Shown: piece by piece, positions 49,207 through 58,000 of the stretch | How the letters are laid out: every line of letters begins with the position of its first letter | Position numbering within the stretch: the first letter of the stretch is position 1 | Assembly: GCF_030580865.1 (NCBI RefSeq) | Contig: NZ_JAUQSY010000002.1 | Location: forward strand, 186,001 to 250,000 | DNA length: 64,000 nucleotides | Direction of reading: 5' to 3' | Source: Hymenobacter aranciens | GTDB taxonomy: Bacteria > Bacteroidota > Bacteroidia > Cytophagales > Hymenobacteraceae | Notes under the pieces: generated by a model | Told to the model about the DNA's origin: nothing | What the model saw: the letters and a program-made list of their open reading frames with translations, nothing else | Databases searched by the model: none | Position numbers and translations under genes: made by a program

Positions 49207-52200
49207 ATGACGCCTATTCCTGATTTCGCGAAGCGTTTTTTCTCTCATCAGCTACGTTCCGCCTTGCGCTGGAGCATCGGGTTGGCCCTGCTGGTGCCGC
49301 TGGGACAAGCCGCCGCGCAGGTGGCCCCGCTGAAAGTGTGGGACCGCCGCTTCGGCGGCACCTCTACCACGTGTAGCGGGGCCGACGAACTATTTACCCT
49401 GGTAGCGACCGCCGACGGCGGGAGCCTGCTGGGCGGGCGTTCCAGCTCCGACGCGGTGGGCGACAAATCGGAACCCAACCGGGCGTTTGGCGCTGACTTC
49501 TGGGTCGTGAAGCTTGATGCGCAGGGTAATAAGCAGTGGGACAAGCGCTTCGGCGGTACTCAGATTGAGACCCTGACGGCCATCCAGCCCACGCCCGACA
49601 GCGGGTACCTGCTCGGCGGCTACGCCGATTCGGGGGTGGATGGCGACGTGTCGCAGCCCGGACGGGGCGCCAACGACTACTGGCTGGTGAAGATTGACGC
49701 GCAGGGCAATAAGCTATGGGACACGCGCTATGGGGGCAGCGGCCAGGATTACCTGCTGGCCATCCAGCCCACGCCCGACGGGGGCTACCTGCTCGGCGGC
49801 TCGTCGCGCTCGGGCAGCAACGGTGATAAAACCGAGCCCAGTCGCGGCGACACTGATTATTGGGTGGTGAAAGTAGACGCGCAGGGCGCCAAGCTGTGGG
49901 ACCACCGCTTCGGGAGCCCCGGGGAAGACTATTTCCGGAGCCTGCGGGTGACGCCCGACGGCGGCTGCCTGCTGGGCGGCGACTGCCTGGCGGGGCAGGG
50001 CGGCGACAAATCGGAGCCCAGCAAGGGTTACAACGACATGTGGCTGGTGAAGCTGGACGCGCAGGGTACCAAGCAGTGGGACAAGACTCTGGGTAGTAAT
50101 GGATTCGATGGGCTGGGAGATTTGCGTGTGCTGCCAGGGGGCGGCTACCTGGTAGGTGGCTCCTCATCGGGAGGTATCGACGGTGATAAGTCGGAGGCTG
50201 GCCGGGGCAACGGCGACATGTGGCTGCTGCGCCTCGACGCCGCCGGCACCAAGCTCTGGGACCACTGCTACGGCGGCGCCAGCGGCGATGGCATGGCGAG
50301 CCTGCTGCTGGCAGCCGACGGGGGATACCTGCTGGCCGGTAATTCCCAATCGGACGTGGGCGGCGACAAAACCGAGCCGAGCCGGGGCAGCGGCGACTAC
50401 TGGGCCGTGAAAACCGATGCACAAGGCATTAAGCAGTGGGATAAGACCTTCGGCGCGACCCTGAACGACAACCTGTACGCGGCGCAGCAGGCGGCCGACG
50501 GCAGCTACCTGCTGGCGGGCTTTACCGCCTCGCCGGTGGGTGGCGACAAAACCCAGGGCTGCTGGGGCAACGTCGATTACTGGGTGGTGAAGATGAGCGC
50601 GCCACCTGGTAGCCTGACCATCGGCACCGGCACGCTGGCCAGCCCAACCAGCATTCCGGCCGGTACCTATACCGCGATTACGGTGACGGGTACGGGCGTG
50701 GCCGAACTGGCTGGCAATGTGATAGTGAATACCGGCCTGACGGTGAGCGGCACGCTGCTCACCGCCTGCCGGCAACTGACGGGCAGCGGCAGCTTCACGC
50801 TGGAGGCCGGCGCCACGCTCGGTATCTGCGACGCAGATGGCATTAGCGGCAGCGGTAGCAGCGGGGCCGTGCAGACCACCGGGCCGCGCTCCTTTTCGCC
50901 CGAGGCCAGCTACCTCTACAATGGTACGGCGGCCCAACGCACCGGCAGTGGCCTGCCCGCCCAGGTGCGCAGCCTCACCACTACCAACGCGAATGCTCTG
51001 ACGCTAAGCGGCGCCGTGAGTGTGGCCCGCACGCTGGCGGTGGCCGGCACGGGCAACCTCGTCACGAATGGCGTGGCACTGACGCTGCAGAGCAGCACCA
51101 CCGGTACGGCCCTGCTGACCAACCTGGGCACTGGCCAGGTGAGCGGCAACCTGACGGTGCAGCGCTACCTCGACCCCACGCTGAACGCGGGCCTGGGCTA
51201 CCGCCACCTGACTGCTCCCGTGCGCGGGCAAACGGTGGCCGCATTGGGCTCCGGCGGTACCTCGCTGGTGGCGAACCCCGCCTACAATACCTCGGCCACG
51301 CCAAACCTGGTGACGCCTTTCCCCTCGGTGTACTATTACGACCAGGACCGGCTGGCTACGGTTACTAGCAATCTGTCGGCTTTCGACAAAGGCTGGGTGT
51401 CGCCCGCCGCCCTCACTGCGGTGGCCCCGGTGGGCAGCCGCGGGTTTACGGCGCAACTGCCCGGGGGCAGCACGCTGGCCTTTACCGGCGAGGCGGAGCA
51501 GGGCAGCACCAGCGTTGCGCTGGTTCGCAACGCCGGCCCCACGGCCGCCGATGCGGGCTGGAATTTCGTGGGTAATCCCTACGCGTCGCCGCTGGACTGG
51601 AGTACCATTGGCGCCAGCCAGCGCCCGAACGTGGACGCGGCCGTGTACGTGTTCGAGAGCACCACGCAGTACGGCGGGCAATACCGCAGCTACGTCAACG
51701 GCCTGGGTGGCGGCAACCCGCTCATCGGTAGCAGTCAGGGCTTTTGGGTGCGGGTAAGCGCGGGCCAAATCGCCGGTTCGCTCAACCTGACCAATGCCAA
51801 CCGCGTGAGCGACTACACTGACCAGGCTTCGGTGCGCCGGGGCGCGGCCGACCTACGCCCGCAGGTGCAGCTGAGCCTGGCTGGCTCTGGCAGTTCGGAT
51901 GAGCTATACCTCTACGCCCAGGCTGGCGCCACGGCCGACGTAGACGGCGAGTTCGACGCCACCAAGCTGGCCAATTCTACGGGCCTGAACCTGGCTTCTC
52001 TCAGCGCCAGCGGCCAGCCGCTGGCCATTGATGGCCGCCCGGATTTCACTGCGGCTACCAGCATTCCGCTCTTTGTGGGCGTGCCCGGCGCCGGCCGCTA
52101 TACCTTGCGGGCCGCCCGTCTCGCCAACCTGCCCGCCGGCCTGACACCTTATCTGCGCGACCAGCAAACCGGCACGGTGCAGAACCTGAGCCAGCAGCCC

Positions 52201-52539
52201 GACTACACCTTCCAGCTCAGCGCCGCTACTGCCGACGGGCGCTTCGAGCTGTTGTTCGCGCCACCGGCAGCCCTGGCTACGGCCCCGGCCAGCTTCAGCG
52301 CGCAGGTGGCGGTGTTCCCAAACCCGGCTGCCAAGGTCGTGTTCGTGGAGTTGCCCGCCGCCCTGACCCGCTCGGCCGTGACAGCATTGCTGGTAGATGC
52401 GCTAGGGCGCACCGTGCGGACGCAGTCGCTGACGGCGGCTGCTACGCCGTTCTCGCTGGCAGGGATAGCCGCCGGCGTGTACGCTCTGCGACTGCAAACG
52501 GCGCAAGGCACCCTGACCAGAAAACTGACGGTGGAATAA
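49207..52539 (+). CDS. Secreted repeat protein with T9SS type A sorting domain
   Basis: A 1110-residue product from ATG 49207 (MTPIPDFAKRFFS) with a signal segment ending GQAAAQ. Seven repeats of about 55-58 residues start at a QWDKRFGG-like strand and contain YLLGGxSxSGxxGDKxEPxRG and DYWVVKLDAQG; they probably form a beta-propeller. A long beta-rich region follows (GNLTVQRYLDPTLNAGLGYR; NFVGNPYASPLDW), typical of T9SS cell-surface proteins. The C-terminal sorting tail is VAVFPNPAAKVVFVEL to GIAAGVYALRLQTAQG. Repeat DNA is highly similar between units. Function unknown; surface binding is a guess. Confidence 0.9.
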   Translation: MTPIPDFAKRFFSHQLRSALRWSIGLALLVPLGQAAAQVAPLKVWDRRFGGTSTTCSGADELFTLVATADGGSLLGGRSSSDAVGDKSEPNRAFGADFWVVKLDAQGNKQWDKRFGGTQIETLTAIQPTPDSGYLLGGYADSGVDGDVSQPGRGANDYWLVKIDAQGNKLWDTRYGGSGQDYLLAIQPTPDGGYLLGGSSRSGSNGDKTEPSRGDTDYWVVKVDAQGAKLWDHRFGSPGEDYFRSLRVTPDGGCLLGGDCLAGQGGDKSEPSKGYNDMWLVKLDAQGTKQWDKTLGSNGFDGLGDLRVLPGGGYLVGGSSSGGIDGDKSEAGRGNGDMWLLRLDAAGTKLWDHCYGGASGDGMASLLLAADGGYLLAGNSQSDVGGDKTEPSRGSGDYWAVKTDAQGIKQWDKTFGATLNDNLYAAQQAADGSYLLAGFTASPVGGDKTQGCWGNVDYWVVKMSAPPGSLTIGTGTLASPTSIPAGTYTAITVTGTGVAELAGNVIVNTGLTVSGTLLTACRQLTGSGSFTLEAGATLGICDADGISGSGSSGAVQTTGPRSFSPEASYLYNGTAAQRTGSGLPAQVRSLTTTNANALTLSGAVSVARTLAVAGTGNLVTNGVALTLQSSTTGTALLTNLGTGQVSGNLTVQRYLDPTLNAGLGYRHLTAPVRGQTVAALGSGGTSLVANPAYNTSATPNLVTPFPSVYYYDQDRLATVTSNLSAFDKGWVSPAALTAVAPVGSRGFTAQLPGGSTLAFTGEAEQGSTSVALVRNAGPTAADAGWNFVGNPYASPLDWSTIGASQRPNVDAAVYVFESTTQYGGQYRSYVNGLGGGNPLIGSSQGFWVRVSAGQIAGSLNLTNANRVSDYTDQASVRRGAADLRPQVQLSLAGSGSSDELYLYAQAGATADVDGEFDATKLANSTGLNLASLSASGQPLAIDGRPDFTAATSIPLFVGVPGAGRYTLRAARLANLPAGLTPYLRDQQTGTVQNLSQQPDYTFQLSAATADGRFELLFAPPAALATAPASFSAQVAVFPNPAAKVVFVELPAALTRSAVTALLVDALGRTVRTQSLTAAATPFSLAGIAAGVYALRLQTAQGTLTRKLTVE

Positions 52540-52562
52540 CCTGCCTGGGCTAGCCAAAATTG

Positions 52563-52591
52563 AAAGTCCCGACCAACAAGTCGGGGCTTTT
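52563..52591 (+). terminator. Terminator after the T9SS repeat protein
   Basis: AAAGTCCCGAC (52563-52573) pairs with GTCGGGGCTTT (52580-52590) with one G-U pair and a six-base loop, ending in four T. Confidence 0.75.
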
Positions 52592-52720
52592 CTACACCTC
52601 CTCCCTCCGCAAAGCCCACGCAAGCCCAGGCGGTGCCGCAGAAATAAAAAATGGTGCGGTACTTTGCACGGCAGACGTGTAAATAATAGGCTGACGGCCG
52701 GCTATAGGCGAAAGTAGAGT

Positions 52721-53401
52721 ATGGCAGAAAAATCCAGTATTTTCGATATGATTGGCCCGGTGATGATTGGGCCCAGCTCCTCGCATACGGCGGGCGTGGT
52801 GCGCATTGCGCGGGCGGCCATCCGCATCCTGGGCAGCCTGCCCACCGAGGCCACCGTGACGTTCTACAACTCCTTCGCCCGCACCTACGAAGGCCACGGC
52901 TCGGACCGCGCCATCGTGGCCGGGCTGCTGGGCTATGCCACCGACGACACGCGCATCCGCACGGCGTTCGAGCACGCGGCCGAGACAGGTTTGCAGTACA
53001 CGTTTCAGAGCGTGGGCAATGCTTCGACGATGCACCCGAACACGATTAAGCTCAATTTGCTGGATAGCAATACCGGCCGCCGGGTGGAGGTGATTGGGCA
53101 GAGCCGGGGCGGGGGAGTCATCCGCATTGTGGAGGTGGACGGCTTTCCGTCGGATTTTTCGGCCTCGCTGCACACCCTGATTATTGACGCCGATGACGTG
53201 CCGGGCTCCATTGCCTTTATTGCCTCGGTCATTGCGCACGACGACTGCAACATCGCCACCATGTTCGTGTCGCGCAAGGGCAAAAACGACGCGGCTCGGC
53301 AATTTATCGAAATGGACAGCCCGATTAAGGAAATCACGCTGGCCTATTTGCGTCAGCTAAGCTGGGTGCACCAGATAATCTACATTCCGACCCTGGACTA
53401 G
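52721..53401 (+). CDS. sdaAB: L-serine dehydratase, iron-sulphur type, beta subunit
   Basis: The 226-residue chain corresponds to the N-terminal half of fused serine dehydratases, which convert L-serine to pyruvate and ammonia. The signature FDMIGPVMIGPSSSHTAGVVRIA lies at 8-30, and a C-terminal ACT domain (DVPGSIAFIASVIAHDDCNI) follows at about 155-220. The alpha subunit carrying the Fe-S cluster is not adjacent and must be elsewhere on the chromosome if the enzyme works. A TACTTTGC box lies about 60 bp upstream. Start ATG 52721. Confidence 0.92.
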   Translation: MAEKSSIFDMIGPVMIGPSSSHTAGVVRIARAAIRILGSLPTEATVTFYNSFARTYEGHGSDRAIVAGLLGYATDDTRIRTAFEHAAETGLQYTFQSVGNASTMHPNTIKLNLLDSNTGRRVEVIGQSRGGGVIRIVEVDGFPSDFSASLHTLIIDADDVPGSIAFIASVIAHDDCNIATMFVSRKGKNDAARQFIEMDSPIKEITLAYLRQLSWVHQIIYIPTLD

Positions 53402-53405
53402 CCTG

Positions 53406-53413
53406 TACCTTTG
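53406..53413 (+). promoter_or_regulatory. -7 box TACCTTTG before the TolC-like gene
   Basis: A full TAnnTTTG match starting five bases after the sdaAB stop and 24 bp before the ATG at 53437. No -33 TTG at ideal spacing. Confidence 0.45.
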
Positions 53414-53436
53414 CGGTGATACTCCTGACCAGCTTC

Positions 53437-54969
53437 ATGAAAACAACGAATAAGCGGACCAGCCGCCGGGCGGCGCTGGCCGGCGCGCTGCTGGCGGGCC
53501 TGCTGGCCGCGCCGGTTGCGCAGGCCCAGACGGCCCTCGGCGGCGCCCCCGCCGCGGCCGCGCCCACCGGGCCCTGGACTTTACAGGCCGCCATCGACTA
53601 TGCCCTGGCCCACAACCTGAACGTGCGCCAGAGCCAGCTTTCGGCCCAGAACAACAAGGCCGTGCTCACCCAGAGCAAGGCCGCGCTGCTGCCCACGCTC
53701 AACCTCAACGGCACCCAAACCTGGAACTACGGCCGCAACGTGAACCCGCTCACGTATGAGTACGAAAATCAGACGATTCGCTCGAATAACTTCTCGGCGC
53801 AGTCGCAGCTGGTGCTGTTTCAGGGTTTCCAGCTGCGTAACACAATTAAACGCAACGACCTCGACTACGAGGCCAGCCTGCGCGATATCGACAAGGCGCG
53901 CAATGACCTGGCATTGAACGTGGCGTCGGCGTATTTGCAGCTGCTGCTGAGTGAGGAGCTAATTAAGTCGAACCAGTCGCGGGTGGCCAGCTCGCAGGCG
54001 CAGGTGGCCCGCACCCAGATTCTGCTGAAAGCGGGCAGCGTGGCCGAAAGCAATTTGCTCGACAGCCAGTCGCAGCTCGCCTCGGACGAGTCGAACGTCA
54101 TTACGGCTACCAACCAGCGCGACATTGCCCGCCTCAACCTCGTGCAGCTGCTGAACCTCGACGGCTCGGCCGCTGCTACCTTCCAGGTCGATGCGCCGCA
54201 GCTGGCCGACCCGGACGCCGAAGCGCCATATGCGCTCGACCTCAACCAGACCTTCGAAACGGCCGCCGGCACGCTGCCCGAAATCAAGGCCGCCGAGCTG
54301 CGGGTGCAGAGCGCCCGGCGCGGTATCGACCTGGCCCGCGGCGGCTACTACCCGCGCCTGAGCTTGTTTGGCTCGGTCGTAACGGGCTTTTCGTCGTCGG
54401 GCACCTCGCGGGTGCTGACAGGCGACTCCACGGCTACTGTACTGCCTGTTTATCAATACGACCCGCTGAACCCTGGCGGTACGCCCACGCTCACCAATTT
54501 CGCCGTAGTGGGCCCCACGCAGGCTAATTATAAATTCCTGCCGTCAGGGTTTTTCGACCAGCTGAGCGACAACGTGGGGCGCACGGTGCAGTTTGCCCTC
54601 ACCATCCCGGTGCTCAATGGCTTGCAGGTGCGCACGGGTGTGCAGCGTGCCATCATCAATGAGGAAGCAAACCGTTTGCGCGCCGAGCAGGCCCGCCTCA
54701 CGCTGCGCCAGAGCATCGAGCAGGCCTATGTGGATGCCCGCGCCGCCCAGCAGCAGTACGCCGCCGCCAAGCGCCAGGTGGCAGCCCTTACGCTCTCGCA
54801 ACGCAACGCCGAAATCCGCTTCAACAACGGCCTGCTCAACGGCACCGATTATAACATTGCCAAAAACAACCTGACCTTCGCCGAGTCGAACCGCATTCAG
54901 GCCAAGTACAGCTTCATCTTCCGGCGCAAAGTGCTGGACTTTTATCAGGGCAAACCACTTACTCTTTGA
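53437..54969 (+). CDS. TolC-family outer-membrane efflux protein
   Basis: A 510-residue product from ATG 53437 (MKTTNKRTSRRAA) with a signal peptide ending VAQAQ. Two OEP repeats are visible: WTLQAAIDYALAHNLNVRQS with LLPTLNLNGTQTWNYG, and later LPEIKAAELRVQSARRGIDLARGGYYPRLS. Long helical segments (EQARLTLRQSIEQAYVDARA) fit the TolC tunnel. It forms the outer-membrane channel for efflux or secretion. The adaptor gene follows 86 bp later across a palindrome, so the two are probably one export unit. The GTG at 53416 was rejected because the signal peptide starts at 53437. Confidence 0.92.
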   Translation: MKTTNKRTSRRAALAGALLAGLLAAPVAQAQTALGGAPAAAAPTGPWTLQAAIDYALAHNLNVRQSQLSAQNNKAVLTQSKAALLPTLNLNGTQTWNYGRNVNPLTYEYENQTIRSNNFSAQSQLVLFQGFQLRNTIKRNDLDYEASLRDIDKARNDLALNVASAYLQLLLSEELIKSNQSRVASSQAQVARTQILLKAGSVAESNLLDSQSQLASDESNVITATNQRDIARLNLVQLLNLDGSAAATFQVDAPQLADPDAEAPYALDLNQTFETAAGTLPEIKAAELRVQSARRGIDLARGGYYPRLSLFGSVVTGFSSSGTSRVLTGDSTATVLPVYQYDPLNPGGTPTLTNFAVVGPTQANYKFLPSGFFDQLSDNVGRTVQFALTIPVLNGLQVRTGVQRAIINEEANRLRAEQARLTLRQSIEQAYVDARAAQQQYAAAKRQVAALTLSQRNAEIRFNNGLLNGTDYNIAKNNLTFAESNRIQAKYSFIFRRKVLDFYQGKPLTL

Positions 54970-54974
54970 TTTAA

Positions 54975-55047
54975 TTATGAGTTTTGAGTTATGAATTATG
55001 AGTTGCTGTTCTGTTGAAACTCATAATTCATAACTCAAAACTCATAA
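54975..55047. repeat. A+T-rich perfect palindrome between TolC-like and adaptor genes
   Basis: 54975-55004 and 55018-55047 are perfect 30-base inverted copies with a 13-base loop. The adaptor ATG starts nine bases after the right arm, so the hairpin could affect its translation. Confidence 0.9.
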
Positions 55048-55055
55048 CTCCGCTC

Positions 55056-56474
55056 ATGAACAACAACCGTTTACTCTATATCCTGCTCGGCGTCGTGGTG
55101 GTGCTGCTGGCGGGGTTTGCCATTGCTAAAAAACAGGGTTGGGTGGGCCAGCCGACCGGCACCGAGGTACTGGTGGCCAAGGCCGCCACGGCCAATATCG
55201 TGGAGAAAGTCAGCGCCTCGGGCAAGGTGCAGCCCGAGAATGAAGTGAAAATCTCGCCCGACGTGTCGGGCGAAATCATCGAGCTGTATGTGCAGGAGGG
55301 CGACTCGGTGAAGAAAGGCCAGCTGCTGCTCCGCATCCGGCCCGACAACTACCAGGCCGTGGTGAACATGCAGAATGCCCAGGTGGGCACCCAGCGCGCC
55401 AACGTGGCCCAGGCCCAGGCGCGCCTGCAGCAGCTGCTGGCCTCGGCCAAGCAAACCGAGCTGACCTACCGCCGCAACGCCTCGCTCTACAAGCAAAAGG
55501 TGATTTCGCAAGCCGACTACGAAGCCAGCCAGGCCGCCTACAATGCCTCGCAGGAGGAAATCAACTCGGCCCGCCAGCAAATCCGGGCCGCCCAGAGCAC
55601 CGTGAGCAGCGCCAGCGCCTCGCTCGACGAAGCCCGGCGCAACCTGGACAAAACCACCATCTACTCGCCCGTGAGCGGCACCGTGAGCAAGCTCAACGTG
55701 AAAAAGGGTGAGCGCGTGGTGGGCACCACCCAGATGGCCGGCACCGAAATCATGCGTATTGCTAACCTCAACAACATGGAGGTGCGGGTGAATGTGAATG
55801 AGAATGATATCATCAACGTGCAGCTTGGCGACTCGGTGGAGGTGGAAGTGGACAGCTACACTAGCAAGGACGAAAAATTCCGCGGCCTCGTCACCAACAT
55901 CGCCAACACCGCCAAGGACGCCCTCACGGCCGAAGCCGTGACGGAGTTCGAAGTCCGAATTCGCCTGCTGCCCGAAAGCTACCAGCACCTCGTGCGCCAG
56001 GTAAACGGCCAGACCGTAGTACCGTTCCGCCCCGGTATGACGGCCTCGGTCGACATCATCACCGACCGCAAGGCGGGCGTGCTCAGCGTGCCCCTGGCGG
56101 CCGTCACCACCCGCTCCGACTCGGCCATGCAGAAAGACAGCGAGCAGCAGCGCGGCGGTAGCGCACCCGGCTCGGGCCGCCGCCCCGGCACGGCCACGGT
56201 AGAAGAGCCCAAAGGCAAAGCCGCCAAGCCCGAAATCGAAGAAGTCGTCTTCGTGGTGCGCGAGGGCAAGGCCATCCTGACGCCCGTCAAAACCGGCATC
56301 AGCGACTTCGAGCGCATCGAAATCCTCAGTGGCCTGCAAGTGGGCCAAGAGGTAGTGAGCGGGCCTTTCCGCGCCGTTTCGAAGACGCTGAAGGACGGCA
56401 CCCGGGTGGTGATTAAGGACGAGAAGACCTTAAACAAGGAAGCGCTGAAGGACGAGCCGGAAGGCGGCAAGTGA
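55056..56474 (+). CDS. Efflux periplasmic adaptor subunit (MacA/HlyD-like)
   Basis: A 472-residue membrane-fusion protein from ATG 55056 (MNNNRLLYILLG) with one N-terminal membrane helix (LYILLGVVVVLLAGFAIA). The lipoyl half-motifs are VSASGKVQPENEVKISPDVSGEI and TIYSPVSGTVSKLNVKKGERV, separated by a long alpha hairpin rich in Gln and Ala. A beta-barrel domain and a membrane-proximal domain follow. It links an inner-membrane pump to the TolC-like channel upstream. In most MacA systems a MacB ABC transporter follows; here a large palindrome and gpsA come next, so the pump must be encoded elsewhere. Confidence 0.9.
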   Translation: MNNNRLLYILLGVVVVLLAGFAIAKKQGWVGQPTGTEVLVAKAATANIVEKVSASGKVQPENEVKISPDVSGEIIELYVQEGDSVKKGQLLLRIRPDNYQAVVNMQNAQVGTQRANVAQAQARLQQLLASAKQTELTYRRNASLYKQKVISQADYEASQAAYNASQEEINSARQQIRAAQSTVSSASASLDEARRNLDKTTIYSPVSGTVSKLNVKKGERVVGTTQMAGTEIMRIANLNNMEVRVNVNENDIINVQLGDSVEVEVDSYTSKDEKFRGLVTNIANTAKDALTAEAVTEFEVRIRLLPESYQHLVRQVNGQTVVPFRPGMTASVDIITDRKAGVLSVPLAAVTTRSDSAMQKDSEQQRGGSAPGSGRRPGTATVEEPKGKAAKPEIEEVVFVVREGKAILTPVKTGISDFERIEILSGLQVGQEVVSGPFRAVSKTLKDGTRVVIKDEKTLNKEALKDEPEGGK

Positions 56475-56476
56475 GA

Positions 56477-56801
56477 ACGAAACTCCCCTCCTTGGAAAGG
56501 AGGGGATGTTTCAGCGCAGCTGAAACGGGGGTGGTTCGCCCGTCCGCGCCGGTTGGGCTTTCGCGCCGAATTAGCCGTTAAAGGTGGAGAGTTAAAAGTT
56601 AAAAGGCCATAGTTGTGCTTTTTAACTTTTAACTCTCCACCTTTAACGGCACTACCAAACGGCTGCTGGCTGCCAGTCTCCCGCAAAATCCGTTCTTTTA
56701 CATCGTTCGGGTGCCGTTCTGGCGGCGCGACCGATTCAACCACCCCCGTTTTGCCTGCGGCAAAACATCCCCTCCTTTCTAAGGAGGGGAGTTTTTCGTT
56801 C
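56477..56801. repeat. Nested palindrome block filling the adaptor-gpsA gap
   Basis: A block beginning AACGAAACTCCCCTCCTT (from about 56477) reappears inverted at about 56737-56801, with internal hairpins of its own (CTCCTT/AAGGAG; GTTTCAGC/GCTGAAAC). Between the outer blocks sits a perfect 31-bp-arm palindrome (56574-56604 with 56620-56650). A motif near 56549 (CGGTTGGGCTTTCGC) also occurs near 8985. No gene is present. Confidence 0.8.
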
Positions 56802-56819
56802 TATTCCATTTCCCCACCC

Positions 56820-57809
56820 GTGGAAAAAATTGCCATGCTCGGCGGCGGCTCCTGGGCCACCGCACTCACCAAAATCCTGTCTGAAAACGGTGCCCGCGTC
56901 GATTGGTGGCTGCGCTCGAAAGAAGACGTGCAGCACTTGCTGCGCACCCGCCACAACCCGCGCTACCTTTCGGCGGTGCAGTTCGACCTCAACCGCGTGT
57001 ACCCAACTACTGACCTCGAAGAAGCCATTGAGGAGGCTGATTGGCTGGTGCTGGCCGTGCCGGCCGCCTTCGTGCAGCCGGTGCTCGATAAGCTCGACCG
57101 CGACGCGCTTAAGCATAAGAAAGTCATTTCTGCCATCAAGGGCATGATTCCGGGTAAGAACATTCTGGTGACGGACTACGTGGCCGAGCGGTTCAAACTG
57201 GCACGCACGCAGCTGGGCGTCATTGCCGGGCCCTGCCACGCCGAGGAAGTGGCCCTCGAGAAGCAGAGCTACCTCACTATCGGCTCGCCCGATGCGGCGC
57301 TGGCCCAGCGCTTCTGCGAGCTGCTGCGCAACCGCTACGTGCGCGCCCACCCCGCCACCGACCTCGACGGCATCGAATACTGCGCGGTGATGAAGAACAT
57401 CATCGCCCTCACCGGCGGCATTGCCCACGGCGTGGGCTACGGCGATAATTTCCTGGCCGTGCTGGTGAGCAATGCGGTGCAGGAAATCCGCCGCTTTCTG
57501 CAGGCCATCAGCCCGCAGCCGCGCGATTTATCGGGCTCGGCCTACCTCGGCGACTTGCTGGTGACGGCCTATTCGCAGTTTTCGCGCAACCGCACCTTCG
57601 GCGGCATGGTGGGACGCGGTTACTCGGTGAAGTCGGCGCAGCTGGAAATGAACATGATAGCCGAGGGCTACTACGCGGTGAAAAGCATCTTCGAGCTCAA
57701 TAAGAAGCTGGGGGTGCACATGCCCATCACCTCAGCGGCCTACCGGGTGCTGTATGAGAAGGTGGCCCCGCCGGTGGAGATGGAAATTCTGAAGGAACAG
57801 CTGCGGTAG
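56820..57809 (+). CDS. gpsA: Glycerol-3-phosphate dehydrogenase, NAD(P)+
   Basis: The 329-residue enzyme reduces dihydroxyacetone phosphate to sn-glycerol-3-phosphate for phospholipid synthesis. Motifs are the nucleotide-binding AMLGGGSWATALTKIL, the GPCHAEEVALEK block around 130-141, and YCAVMKNIIALTGGIAHGVGYGDN (catalytic Lys in MKN). SAYLGDLLVTAYSQFSRNRTFG is near the C-terminus. The start is GTG 56820 (MEKIAMLGGG), since no ATG lies upstream of the Rossmann strand outside the palindrome block. Confidence 0.94.
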   Translation: MEKIAMLGGGSWATALTKILSENGARVDWWLRSKEDVQHLLRTRHNPRYLSAVQFDLNRVYPTTDLEEAIEEADWLVLAVPAAFVQPVLDKLDRDALKHKKVISAIKGMIPGKNILVTDYVAERFKLARTQLGVIAGPCHAEEVALEKQSYLTIGSPDAALAQRFCELLRNRYVRAHPATDLDGIEYCAVMKNIIALTGGIAHGVGYGDNFLAVLVSNAVQEIRRFLQAISPQPRDLSGSAYLGDLLVTAYSQFSRNRTFGGMVGRGYSVKSAQLEMNMIAEGYYAVKSIFELNKKLGVHMPITSAAYRVLYEKVAPPVEMEILKEQLR

Positions 57810-57811
57810 CC

Positions 57812-57982
57812 TTGCAAGGTGTTCACAATGGCATTCTGGTTTACGGCCTTATGCTGCTGGGTGTCTTTATAGTCGTGGGCTGTGTATTAGCTGCTCTTAC
57901 TTTGCTGATTGTGGGTCTTGTCAAGTGGGGCAGGCGTCATTTGAGCCACAGTACAAAGAGTCTGAAGAACAACAATAAGTGA
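57812..57982 (+). CDS. Possible small membrane protein (56 residues)
   Basis: TTG 57812, or ATG 57851 for a 43-residue form, opens a frame ending at TGA 57980-57982. It holds a long hydrophobic segment (MLLGVFIVVGCVLAALTLLI, then VGLVKWGRRH) and a basic hydrophilic tail (STKSLKNNNK). The positive-inside pattern suggests one or two membrane spans. It starts three bases after gpsA and ends 18 bp before the ATG of the HAD-like gene. All three elements of this patch are A+T-rich relative to gpsA. No family known. Confidence 0.45.
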   Translation: MQGVHNGILVYGLMLLGVFIVVGCVLAALTLLIVGLVKWGRRHLSHSTKSLKNNNK

Positions 57983-58000
57983 TTGATTGCGATTGCCAGA

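Noticed and set aside
55071-56348. 425-codon minus-strand frame opposite the efflux adaptor
   Set aside because: His/Leu/Gly-rich mirror of a clear membrane-fusion protein.
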